Of a stretch of DNA of 64,000 nt, positions 10,501-18,402 are shown piece after piece. Location: assembly GCA_000818945.1 (NCBI GenBank), contig KN805380.1:599332-663331 (forward strand), in the 5' to 3' direction. The translations under genes were made by a program, and so were the position numbers. Numbering within the stretch: position 1 is the first letter of the stretch; each line of letters opens with the position of its first letter. The DNA is from Schizochytrium sp. CCTCC M209059 (taxonomy: Eukaryota; Sar; Bigyra; Thraustochytrida; Thraustochytriidae). The notes beneath the pieces were generated by a model. The model was given only the letters and a program-made list of their open reading frames with translations. It was not told where the DNA came from and made no database searches.

Positions 10501-11965
10501 GCAAGAAGATGGGGTCTTTGCAGCACTGGGTAAAGAAAGTACCGAGGACACCGTTAAAGCCTTCAAGGCGGACTGCTCCCATGCAAAGTTCCAGCGGGTT
10601 GTTAAGGACAAGGACGAGCGCAACAATATGCTCTCTGCGCTTCAAGAGAACTACTCCATCCTGCGCGTTGTTTACCAGCTGTTCTGCGCAAACCACACGG
10701 GCCTCAGCGTCACATCAGTTTCCTGGCACTCCTTTTTTGAATTCTGTCAAATGTGCCTTATTGTGGACGACAAGCTCGATCAAAAGGATCTCGAAAACAT
10801 GTTTGTGGCTGCCAACGTCAACGACGCATCCAGAGATCAGGGCGTCGACATGACGGGCCGAAAGCTGAACCCGGATCGTGATCTCTGCCGCTACGAGTTT
10901 GTCGAGATCGTTGGTCGTATTGCCATAAAAAAATTCTTTCAGCGAGGCCTCGTGGACTCGCCTGCAGATGCGGTGCGGCGGCTCGTGGAAACGCACTTTT
11001 TACCCTATCTCGACATTGAGGCACCGCAGGTCTTTCGCGAACGCTTCTTGTTCAATCAACCGGTGGACCTCATTTTCCAGCATTTTCTTCCTGTCATGCA
11101 ACGTCTCTTTCGACGCGCAGCCGACTCGCATCTAAATCGAAAGTCCAAGCGAATGACCTTTACGGCGTGGAGGAATCTAATTACCAAGTCAGGCATTTTT
11201 AGTAATGCCGCATGTACGGAGCGGGAGTCTCGCATTGCATACCGACTTTCAATGAAATACGTCGAGGACGAAATGAAGTCGGACGAGCACCTCAGCGTTG
11301 GCTTTCTCGAATTTCTCGAGGCTCTCGCGCGACTGGCCTTTCTCTCGGACCAGGCCTCCCTGGCGCATCTTGTCAAGCGCTTTTCACAGATCTTCGACGC
11401 ACAAAGTCGTCTTGAAGCCAGCTTCAAGAAAACCAACGACAACACTAACGCCGCCGCCGCTATGAAGGGTCAGGCGCGTACGGTGTCGCCTGCAGAAGAG
11501 GATGCAAACAAGAAAGCCAACAACACCGAGACCAAACCCTTGCCGTCTCCCGAGAAAATTCGAGATGAAAGCACGAAGACGGCCCTCTCGGCATTTCCGG
11601 AGCCGCAATCGTCACGCTCCGCGCTACGTCAGTCAACACTGAGTGAAGGCGAGCTTGAGGCCCTCTTGCGTGAGGACCCGGATGCAGAGGATTCGAGTCT
11701 GGACAGTAGCAGTGAGGATGACAATGAGGAAGACGAGAATGGCCGAGGTGCTGGTTGTGGTCAGGACAAGGGTTTTGGCGTTGTCCATCTGAATCCGACC
11801 TCAGGATTCCCATTAAAGCTCTCTCTCCTCTTGCGAGTTCTAATTTGGCATCCTCTCATCTATGACCGTGCGAACCTCAAAGCCATTACTTCCGAAAAGC
11901 GCCATCAAGAACTTTTGTCACGAAGGGGCTCTCTGCGAATCACTGCCAGCTCCCACTTGCACTGA
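7589..11965 (+). CDS. large leucine-rich-repeat protein with E-set-like and EF-hand-like regions
   Basis: The protein has 1458 residues. The frame is open back to about 7355, but the first ATG is at 7589 (MAEVGK). An N-terminal region rich in Arg/Lys/Ser leads into RNase-inhibitor-type leucine-rich repeats at about residues 315-567, with units such as LRTLDLRENRLGD and LSHLDLSYNHIT. A short Cys/His segment (EHCWIC) lies near residue 755. A compact beta region at about 826-876 (MYLSIDG...PGRCEFFFTVDG) resembles the E-set/CBM48 fold. The C-terminal part, about 1040-1270, contains EF-hand-like helices (YEFVEIVGRIA, FLEFLEALARLA). An acidic Ser-rich tail precedes the stop. This layout is reminiscent of cytoskeletal or flagellar LRR scaffold proteins of protists. 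The function is inferred only as protein-protein scaffolding. The last 50 residues could be altered by an unseen 3' intron. Confidence 0.85.
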   Translation: MAEVGKMQALALSESAGCSHVQSSASLVRRRQEIAEPAQADISDSNQHHWVGAAKEGDIEVNLQKLARVALRHGRYTTYKQLQKRLKSIEGPPSKRDQEAKRRNARLRRLLTSRARTARNFAAQTGSQDLETPRDTVKASTLDDLFDVSDLQGICFSGHRGPRLWDPPAQLPSAQFLQRPATSHGDMPRQNSTDEPRAITPNSRNDDCFERGPDSYSSGDEEEKQTKEAKRLVSSPGRRQTVRPKTSLSPPRRAHKRLDLTPQKPGQRVIAVLPQKQQLKQILYERFQGFDRKADSPRTIYAEYCQKQRLLPEPLGLSETESRALNLSHFGIGDAHAGAMAQGLRNMQGLRTLDLRENRLGDSAITVLLQNTAHLKLRKLDLSHSCVSRGAAKALGALLRESTSLRVVILNKVRFAGDSFERICRALRTPTCTLRFLHLCDTGMGHTLATAETLGKMLSQNKSLVALNIAWNNISGGGAEALAQGIRANRTLHTLDARWNMLGTAATALGAALAKNRVLSHLDLSYNHITADQCKELAQGLNLNHSLLGLHMAGNAYKVSPAGFLIPRKYAVLDSTNAHKALVGQTTDTICNAELRHDPKAGLKRRAALQREKAAKEAEDRAYNKAHDPFATDSGPRRRGRLAIHGGQQQPPGVSPFGEDAQTAHERLAAATSAVTGHKTTASEASTDSPVSEHPHGSSSGRVISFRSAIVAVTTRNRNKRHLPNLLDVVRLKREQDKKKKTPHLDNSEPECEHCWICARWREVRVDFVDFAAAEEAALASAAEELRRQEEREEIRRQIENNPFKQRVVAQKTAPKPKTNFKPRHIEMYLSIDGFRRPRKLAYVDGDFKYEAHVMLPPGRCEFFFTVDGEMNRVLASNMHAAEASPEARHAFELLIKRKQDSKDGDTIPLPWRLKDKNRQPHKQRYSPNGPLRLHSFAILERLEKTLPDTIRAIPRRQNTRAIPRRRQSFLQEDGVFAALGKESTEDTVKAFKADCSHAKFQRVVKDKDERNNMLSALQENYSILRVVYQLFCANHTGLSVTSVSWHSFFEFCQMCLIVDDKLDQKDLENMFVAANVNDASRDQGVDMTGRKLNPDRDLCRYEFVEIVGRIAIKKFFQRGLVDSPADAVRRLVETHFLPYLDIEAPQVFRERFLFNQPVDLIFQHFLPVMQRLFRRAADSHLNRKSKRMTFTAWRNLITKSGIFSNAACTERESRIAYRLSMKYVEDEMKSDEHLSVGFLEFLEALARLAFLSDQASLAHLVKRFSQIFDAQSRLEASFKKTNDNTNAAAAMKGQARTVSPAEEDANKKANNTETKPLPSPEKIRDESTKTALSAFPEPQSSRSALRQSTLSEGELEALLREDPDAEDSSLDSSSEDDNEEDENGRGAGCGQDKGFGVVHLNPTSGFPLKLSLLLRVLIWHPLIYDRANLKAITSEKRHQELLSRRGSLRITASSHLH

Positions 11966-12260
11966 CAGTGGGAGTAACACACTCAAAGAGCTTGACTTTG
12001 AAATTAATATATTTAAACAAAGTAATCGAGTCCTACAAAGCCTAAACCCTATTCGGCGATCGCGACCAAGTAAGCGAGGAAGTTCGCCGCAGTTTTTTGC
12101 GGGCGCGCTTCGATTTGTGGAGGTCGAGCACACAAAGCTATTTCGTTATCCTTTCATCTCTGCTTTGTGCTTTCCCTTGATACGAAAGCCATTGAGATGG
12201 AATACTTGGGGGGAAAAAAAGAAAAGGAAAGAAAGAGCGTTTTCCATCAAAATAACATGG

Positions 12261-12719
12261 CTAGAGAAGGAGAACCTCGGTGACAAAGCTCTCAATCTGT
12301 ACGTGACCGCGCGAATCTCGCTTGAGATTGGCCTTGCGAATAGCTTCAAGCAAAACTCCAGCATCGGCTGTTGCAGATGCAGATGCCTGGCCAAAGCTCG
12401 CCACGGCAGAACATAGATCTTCCTCCGGAATGTAATCGCTGTCGATGCCACGCACCTGGTTAAAGTCGCGAAGAGCAGTGATGGCTGTGGACTTGGCATC
12501 ACCGACAGTTTCCCGCGCGCGCCGTAGCAAGCTCACAAAGTTTTCCTCTGACATTTGCGAAGATGGCCCACCAGCGCCCGTCAGCACCGCCTCGGACTCT
12601 CGCTGGGTCAGCGGAAGCCCGCATTCGCGCAGCATCTGGCTAGCAACCTTCGCGGCGACAAGCGGTGCACCTTGCGCATGGCTTGTGAACACGCGCCGCG
12701 CAATCATTTCGTCGTCCAT
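12261..12719 (-). CDS. small EF-hand-like protein, divergent
   Basis: The protein has 152 residues, with the ATG at 12719; the frame is open further upstream only through GTG in a TGCAC repeat. Two similar halves can be seen. The first contains a hydrophobic helix followed by LPLTQRESEAVL and MSEENFVSLLRRARE. The second contains YIPEEDLCSAVASFG and a closing VQIESFVTEVLL. This pattern of paired E and F helices resembles calmodulin or myosin light chains with loops that no longer bind calcium; the canonical D-x-D-G loop is missing. I therefore call it a degenerate EF-hand protein by inference. It is convergent with the LRR gene, whose stop is 295 bases away. No family was recognised with certainty. 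Confidence 0.6.
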   Translation of the reverse strand: MDDEMIARRVFTSHAQGAPLVAAKVASQMLRECGLPLTQRESEAVLTGAGGPSSQMSEENFVSLLRRARETVGDAKSTAITALRDFNQVRGIDSDYIPEEDLCSAVASFGQASASATADAGVLLEAIRKANLKRDSRGHVQIESFVTEVLLL

Positions 12720-13167
12720 AGCTGCTGAGTCCTCGGTTTGTGATAGTGCGATCACTCGTATTGATGCGCTGCACTGCACTGCACTGCACTCCTACAACAA
12801 ATTGCCTCGCACTGCGCTGCGCAGTGCAGCAATGAATGCGCTTTATGCGTGTGTGTGCTCCACTTTGTTTGTCCGCGAACAACAAAGTTCGTGCGGAAAA
12901 ACCAAAAAAAAAAAGGTGGATAGGTCCGTTACAGAGATCAGTCCTCTGCATCCTCGAGCTAGACCTAGATAGATGTTGGTGAGGAAAAGGAAAGACGCCC
13001 ACTCTCATCGTCAGACACGGAGTGAGCAAAGACTTTTTCCCGCCCTTTTGGCTTATGCTGCTAGCCCAGGGCCTTTTTTTTTTTCTTCCTAACCTGAGAA
13101 TTCACCATCGGCTGCGAGCAAACGGCCTTTCCTTTTCAAGATGTCGACTCCGCGAACAGTGTGAGGA
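12720..13167. other. intergenic region with GCACT pentamer array
   Basis: This region separates two minus-strand genes. It starts with about five tandem GCACT units at 12769-12793, within 75 bases of the start codon of the EF-hand-like gene, so it is likely in that gene's promoter or leader. Poly-A and poly-T runs lie near 12905 and 13072. No coding signal is seen. Confidence 0.5.
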
Positions 13168-13785
13168 TCATGTCTGATTTGGCGCTGTGACTGCGCCTTC
13201 TGTTGGAGAAGGCTCATCGATCAGTTCGAGAGTGCGGGCGAGATGATTCCGCGCAAAGTCGAGCTTGCCCTGAGCAATCGCGGCGTCCTTTTTCTTTCCG
13301 TACGAGCTTCGTTCGAAAGGTACATACTTGACCAGGTTCGGGATTTCACGGGAAAGTCGATCGTGCAGTTCGTCAAGGGTAGAAATGAGATTGTCGCCTA
13401 CCTTGGACAGTTGTGGCACGTTCACGCGTTGGCCAAGCGACCTGCTCTCAATATGTTCGACAGCAGACTCGGTGTGCTCCAACACCGCGTGAAGGAGCGC
13501 CTCGGCAGCCTCGAGATTAGCCAGAGTTGCGGCGACCTCTTTGGCAGAGGACTTTGCCCCAGGTCCATTCGGTTTCAGGCCATTACTCCGCGCCGAGGAC
13601 ATGCTAGACCCCGAGCGGGTGAGAGTTGGCGTTTTCGTTGGCGAGCTCGCGCCGTTTCCCACGGGAGAAGACGACGAAGAAGTCCCTGTAGCGACGTTCA
13701 TGCTCGCGCCTGTCGGCGCAGCGCCTGCGCCCGCGCCTGCGCCTGAGCCTGTGCCCGCGCTGGTCCTGTCCGCGGGTGCCGACAT
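13168..13785 (-). CDS. MED11: Mediator complex subunit 11 homologue
   Basis: The protein has 205 residues from an ATG at 13785. The first 80 residues are low complexity (Gly-Ala pairs, then Ser/Thr/Pro). The conserved part, residues about 88-195, is helical. Its C-terminal segment LSREIPNLVKYVPFERSSYGKKKDAA... matches the Med11 pattern of an L-S-x-x-I-x-x-L segment, then E/R-x-SSY-x-x-x-KD and a closing helix with the motif D-[FY]-AR. Med11 is a small head-module subunit that pairs with Med22 and contacts the general transcription machinery in the nucleus. Human Med11 is about 117 residues, so the Gly/Ala/Ser-rich N-terminus is an extension. The assignment rests on recalled family features and was not checked by search. 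Confidence 0.72.
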   Translation of the reverse strand: MSAPADRTSAGTGSGAGAGAGAAPTGASMNVATGTSSSSSPVGNGASSPTKTPTLTRSGSSMSSARSNGLKPNGPGAKSSAKEVAATLANLEAAEALLHAVLEHTESAVEHIESRSLGQRVNVPQLSKVGDNLISTLDELHDRLSREIPNLVKYVPFERSSYGKKKDAAIAQGKLDFARNHLARTLELIDEPSPTEGAVTAPNQT

Positions 13786-15743
13786 TGTTGCTATGCTGGG
13801 CCTCGAAAGCGAAGACGCTCGCTCCGTCGATCTCGTTAACTCTTAGCTATGTCTACCTCTCGAGACTCTTCGTGCGCGCAGCGTGGCGACGAGAACGAGC
13901 GATAGATGGATAGAAAGTATCTCGTCTTGATGTCCGTCTATCCTGCTCCAGCGCGTCTTTGTCAGGCGCTCGCGCGCCAGGCTCGACAATCTTTTGATAT
14001 CTCTGTCTCTCATCAATCAATGTCTGGCCGGTCGGTCTATCAGCAGTCGGTCGCGTCGCGACGGTCACCGTCGTCGAGTGAGCATGGACCACTTTCATTT
14101 TGGATCAATGTATAGTAGCCTACTAGTACTCTACTACAAGAGAGAGACCGACCGAGCGATGAAGGCGACCAGCCGGGCCGGCATCATAATCAGCATCAAC
14201 CTCGGCATGATCGTCATCAACAACAGCACATTCATCATCATCATCATCATCATTATCAACATCATAACATTATTATCGTCAATACCAGCCTGGGTCAAGG
14301 CAGGCAATTCCTCGTCGTTCATGAAACCAGAGTAACCTTCGCCGAAGCTGTGTCGGTGCCGGACTGTAAGGTCGCACTGAGGCGGTCATTGCACATCCGC
14401 CATGACCCTCGAGCACTTTCGCATCGTGGCGTCCATGCCTCGACCGCCTGCGACAGCGACGAGCAGCATCGTGGCGAATCCATTTCGCCCCCAGCTCTAA
14501 GGCCAGGATCCCGGTGTATCATCTCACTCACCGCCCGACGTTCTATATATACGTACATCATCATGCGCCGCGTGAAGAAAAGGCCGGCTGCGCTGCGCCT
14601 GCGCCTGCGACCAGCCATCGCAGGCCTCACCTCTCCGAGCCTGGCCGGCGCCGCTCCCGCCTCCTCGGGATCGCGGACCGCGCAACTTGTGCAGTGCAGG
14701 CTGCCGCGTCCACCCGTGGCGAGGCCGCACATCGACCGACCGCCCGCCCGCGAACGCGACGAGAGTAAAAGACCCCGGTGGCGAATGGACGAGTGATCAA
14801 ATATCCGCGAGCGAACGAATGAATGAACGACCGACGTTTGGTTGATTGACGCGTGAATGAATGAAGTAGCGATGCTTGGATTGGCGGCGGAGGTTACACC
14901 GCAGTGGCGGCGCCCGGACAGTGGCGTAAAGGGCGGCCCGAAGTGCGCGTCGCGGCGGCGCAAGTGGCGCTTCTGCGGGCGCAAGTGCGGAATGCACACG
15001 CACACGCCGCCGCCTACTTTCTCCGACGCGGACTGCGACAGCCACCAGGCTGAACGAACCGGCACGACAAGCCCAGGCGAAAAGCAAAGCAAAGCAAAGC
15101 AAAGCCAAGCAGAGCAGAGCAGAGCAGAGCAGAGCAGAGCAGAGCAGAGCAAGTTGAACAGCAAAGCCAAGCACAGCAAAGCCAAGCAAAGCAAAGCGAA
15201 GCGAAGCGAAGCGAAGCGAAGAAACGCAAAGCAAAGCAAAGCAAAGCCAAGCAAAGCAAAGCAAAGCAAAGCAAAGCAAAGCAAAGCAAAGCAAAGCAAA
15301 GCAAAGCAACAACGCAGCAAAAGCAGGAAGAAACGAAAAGAAGCCAAAGCAGCCAACGCAGCAAAAGCAGCAAAAGCAGCAAAAGCAGCGCAAGGCCGCG
15401 CGCGCGGTGCAGAGCAGAGCAGAGCAGAGCAGAGCAGAGCGGTGCAGAGCGTGCAGAGCGGTGCAGAGCAGAGCACGGCAGAGCGCGGCAGAGCAGAGCG
15501 GAGCAAAGCCAGCGCGCGAGAAGGAAGGGCCGGCGCGCGCGGCCGATCGAGCCGAGCCGAGCCCAGCCCAGCCGGAGCGAGCAACTCGCGGCGGCTTCCT
15601 TGGTTTGCGCGCGCGGGGCGGGCGGGCGCGAGCTCGGGAGCAAGCAAGCAGCAAGCCAGCAAGCCAGCCCGCGGCCGCTGCCGCCGCACGGGGCGCGTCT
15701 CCTCCTCCTCCGCAGAAGAGGGATAGAAGAGAGAAAGAAGACC
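13786..15743. other. 2 kb intergenic region with trinucleotide and pentanucleotide arrays
   Basis: This is the region between divergent genes Med11 (-) and the ACMSD-like gene (+). It contains an ATC/CAT run (about 14224-14275), a TATA-like stretch at 14544-14552 with no gene nearby, and the pentamer block at 15080-15510. Open frames of up to 538 codons run through the pentamers because a pentamer repeat reads through in all frames without a stop; their Leu/Cys/Ala- or Lys/Gln/Ser-periodic translations are repeat artefacts. Confidence 0.6.
15080..15510. repeat. 430 bp AAAGC / AGAGC pentanucleotide block
   Basis: Long tandem runs of AAAGC (15080-15110, 15165-15205, 15226-15310) alternate with AGAGC runs (15110-15150, 15408-15495) and GCAGCAAAA units (15350-15390). 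The block lies 230 bases upstream of the ACMSD-like start codon. It is the largest member of a pentamer family also present at 226, 1862 and 2070. Confidence 0.9.
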
Positions 15744-17003
15744 ATGACGGACGCCGGCGCGCAAGCCAGCCTTGCGGACCAGCGCAGCAGCAGCAGCAGC
15801 AGCGTGGCGGACGCGTCCAAGGGTATCAAGGAGAGTGGCAAGACGCGCATCGACTTTCACACGCACATCGTCCCCAGAACGTGGCCCGACCCTTCCCGGC
15901 GCTACGGGTATGGCGGCTTCTTCAATATCGACCACGATCCGGCAGAGGTGGAGACGGCCGGCAACGCCCGCCTGCTAAAAGATTCGGAACCCTATCTGGA
16001 GCTCGGCCCCAACTGCTGGGACGTCGACGCGCGCCTTGTAGATATGGACGCCGCAGGGATCGACCTTCAGGTCCTGAGCACAATCCCCGAAATGTTCTCG
16101 TACTGGGCCAAGCCAGAGGATACGGCAGATCTTGCTCGCATCCTCAATAACGACATGGCCGAGCAAATCGGCAAACACCCCAATCGCTTTGTGGGCCTGT
16201 GCACAGTTCCTCTGCAGGCGCCTGATCTGGCAATCACAGAACTCACGCGCTGCGTGAAAGAACTTGGCTTCGCGGGCGCAATTGTCGGCACCTACGTCAA
16301 CGAGTGGAACCTCGATGCGCAGGAGCTTATTCCGTTTTGGGAAGCCGCCGAGGACCTCGGTGCCGTTGTTTTTATTCACCCCAACAATCTCGACACCAAG
16401 CGCGCATCCGACGACTTGCTCGTTCCGCGCATCGTGGCAATGCCTGCCGAGCTTTGCCACTCGGTAACGTGCTTTTTGACGGGTGGTCTTTTGGAGAATT
16501 TCCCCAAGCTCAAGGTCTGTTTCGCGAACGGAGGTGGAACTTTTCCGTACGTGCGTGGCCAAATTGAGCAAGAGCTCTCATGCTCGAGCAGCGATGTTCT
16601 TCTCGACGCTGCTGCGCGCATGGCGTGCATGTTGGAGCCCGGCCGCTTCGCTGTGGACTCAATTGTGCATAGCCGGGATGCAACCGAGTTCCTCTTCAAG
16701 ACCATGTCTTCTGATTCAGTCGTCTTTGGCTCCGATTACCCGGCCCCGCTCGGCGGTCTTGCGGGAAGACGTTCCAACGCCAAGTATCCAGTTGATCCCT
16801 TGACCGCCTATGATTATCTGGAACAGGCCACGCTCGTTGCTATGCTTTGCGACAACCCTGCAAATATTCTTCAAGAGTCGCTTCCCGCAACAACGACGGC
16901 AACTGAAGAAAGTGCCGCACTGACGAAAGAAGACGAGGTTGACGATGTTGAGGTTGACGACAACTCGGACAAGAGCGCAACCGTGGTCGCCTCCGAGCCA
17001 TGA
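15744..17003 (+). CDS. ACMSD-family amidohydrolase lacking two catalytic residues
   Basis: The protein has 419 residues. The start is the ATG at 15744 (MTDAGA), although the frame is open upstream. Residues 36-345 align throughout with 2-amino-3-carboxymuconate-6-semialdehyde decarboxylase, the zinc amidohydrolase of the kynurenine pathway that diverts its substrate from quinolinate and NAD synthesis. Shared landmarks are YGYGG, NCWD, MFSYWAKPEDT, RFVGL, CVKELGF, VNEWxLxAQEL and FPKLKVCFA. Metal ligands are present: His39 and His41 (HTH), His212 (FIHP) and Asp331 (GSDYP). However, the catalytic His of the CFAHGGG motif is Asn262, and the conserved Arg eleven residues later is Gln273; these equal His228 and Arg239 of the Pseudomonas enzyme. 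The Trp after HP is Asn. The last 50 residues are an acidic tail absent from known ACMSD. Family membership is secure. ACMSD activity is doubtful. Confidence 0.88.
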   Translation: MTDAGAQASLADQRSSSSSSVADASKGIKESGKTRIDFHTHIVPRTWPDPSRRYGYGGFFNIDHDPAEVETAGNARLLKDSEPYLELGPNCWDVDARLVDMDAAGIDLQVLSTIPEMFSYWAKPEDTADLARILNNDMAEQIGKHPNRFVGLCTVPLQAPDLAITELTRCVKELGFAGAIVGTYVNEWNLDAQELIPFWEAAEDLGAVVFIHPNNLDTKRASDDLLVPRIVAMPAELCHSVTCFLTGGLLENFPKLKVCFANGGGTFPYVRGQIEQELSCSSSDVLLDAAARMACMLEPGRFAVDSIVHSRDATEFLFKTMSSDSVVFGSDYPAPLGGLAGRRSNAKYPVDPLTAYDYLEQATLVAMLCDNPANILQESLPATTTATEESAALTKEDEVDDVEVDDNSDKSATVVASEP

Positions 17004-17576
17004 ACTCTTCATTCCGTTGCGGGCATCGAGTCGCGCACAAGCGTTGTAAGTAGCTACCCACACACATCCCACCCTTTTTTTTACATGTGAAAAGAGTATC
17101 TTTTTATGGTCAGTCACAGAAGAGCGCACTTAGGAATAGGTCTGCCCTGCGAGGCTTGAACGTAGAGAAAATAGTCAGATAGACCGCAGGGGATCTTCGT
17201 CTCAAAGTCAAGCAGCCCGTGCCGTTTCTAGGCTCTCTCAAAAACACTCTGTCCGGCCTCTTGCGCTCTCGGTTTGACTGATGTAGTTGCTTCTCTCTCG
17301 TTTCGTCTTGTTGTTGTTTTTTGGGGCAAGCAAGCTCCTTTGCAAAAGCACGAGCAAAGAATCGAAACAACTGCTCTCTCGCTCTCTGTCAGTCAGTCAA
17401 GTCAAGTCAAGTCAGTCAGTCAGTCAGTCAGAATCCCAAACGAGTTGAGACTGGACTAATTTATACTCTCGCGTTCGCATTCCTTCGAAGAACCGAGTTA
17501 TCGTCATGAACCTTTTTCTAAATTTTATAAACACAGATGAGTAGTACGTAGTGATCGAGTAACAGCAATCAGGATT
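17004..17576. other. convergent 3' region
   Basis: This is the space between the stop codons of the ACMSD-like gene (+) and the phosphatase gene (-), expected to hold both 3' untranslated regions. It contains a T-rich run at about 17077-17084 and a GTCA tetramer array at 17387-17432, the same motif as 6690-6770. No gene is seen. Confidence 0.5.
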
Positions 17577-18402
17577 TCAGGTCGATTCACACGAGAGCAC
17601 TGCCGCGACCGTGGTTGGCGCACGGCTCAGCACTGCGAGACCGGGAAGTAAGTCGAGTAGCGCCCGGTCCAATGGATTGAATTGCCAGCTCCTGATTCCA
17701 ATGCAGTTGTTGGGATTGAGCAGCGCACCAGCCTCGTTGTCGTCGATAATGGCAATACGGCTCAAGTCACTGCTCACAACGCGCAAATCCTTTAGATGGT
17801 AGCCTCCGACGGCCTGACAGTGCTGACGGTAGTAACGCTCTCTGAGAATGCCGTTGCCGTCGTCCAAAAAGTCAATGATTGGATCCGCGTAGCTCCGGTC
17901 TCCTGCTGTAAAAACGGCGAGATCAAACCACTGTGAAGCGAGTCGAAGAAAGTCGCGCAAATGTGGTCGTAACGCAACGTTAATGTGCACGAACTGATTC
18001 GAAAGAATGACAGTAAGGGGCGCACACTCCACGCCGCCAAGACGAACAAGGAGCGGGGTCGCGCCGACAAAGGTGTGCACGAGTGTTTCGTCGAGGTCTA
18101 GCACAAGTTTGACACGCGTGCCTCGCGGAACTGGCCCTAGGTGCTTCCACGTGTCCGCTGGGTGCGGTGACTGTCATGGCGATACCGTTCACGTGTCGCA
18201 CATGATTTTTAATGAGCGTCAGCGTGAATGTTTCACGTACGTACGAGAAATGCAAAGATTCGGGCACCACGCTCGCGACATCATTAATTGACAGTGAGTG
18301 ATAGCATATACTTACCAGAAACGCAGTCACAACGGCTGCCAATTCGCCCAAGAGATCTTCGCGAACTGCGCTTGCGAGGCTGCTCGAGGCAGCAAGCGCC
18401 AT
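17577..18402 (-). CDS. FCP1/SCP/Dullard-type HAD protein phosphatase, two exons
   Basis: Two exons join in phase 0: 18402-18316 (29 residues from the ATG MALAAS) and 18170-17577 (197 residues). The product has 226 residues. The catalytic HAD motif LDLDETLVH places the nucleophile at about Asp54 and the acid/base at about Asp56. AVFTAGDRSYADPIIDFLD and IAIIDDNEAGALLNPNNCIGI follow, matching the FTAS...YADPVIDLLD and IIDNSP...NAIPI signatures of the CTD small phosphatase and Dullard (CTDNEP1) group. It is therefore a predicted Mg-dependent Ser/Thr phosphatase. The substrate (polymerase II CTD, lipin or another) cannot be decided. The IIDDNEAG sequence differs from the usual IIDNSP. The frame is open upstream of the chosen ATG up to the assembly gap, so a longer N-terminus remains possible. 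Confidence 0.85.
18171..18315 (-). other. spliceosomal intron (145 nt) of the phosphatase gene
   Basis: On the minus strand the donor is CTG/GTAAGTATA and the acceptor is GACAG/TCACC. Reading on through the donor in the upstream exon frame, or back through the acceptor in the downstream frame, gives unrelated residues and an in-frame TGA. Removal joins the exons in phase 0. A CTGAC branch-like element lies about 50 bases before the acceptor. Confidence 0.85.

Noticed and set aside
9680..10696. 338-codon antisense frame inside the LRR gene
   Set aside because: This is a GC-rich antisense shadow of the real frame; its hydrophobic composition mirrors the sense codons.
14544..14552. TATA-like stretch
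   Set aside because: No supportable gene starts within several hundred bases on either strand.
14319..15935. 538-codon minus-strand open frame rich in Leu, Cys, Phe and Ala
   Set aside because: Most of it is the translation of the AAAGC/AGAGC pentamer block, which has no stop in any frame; it overlaps the start of the ACMSD-like gene and contains no domain.
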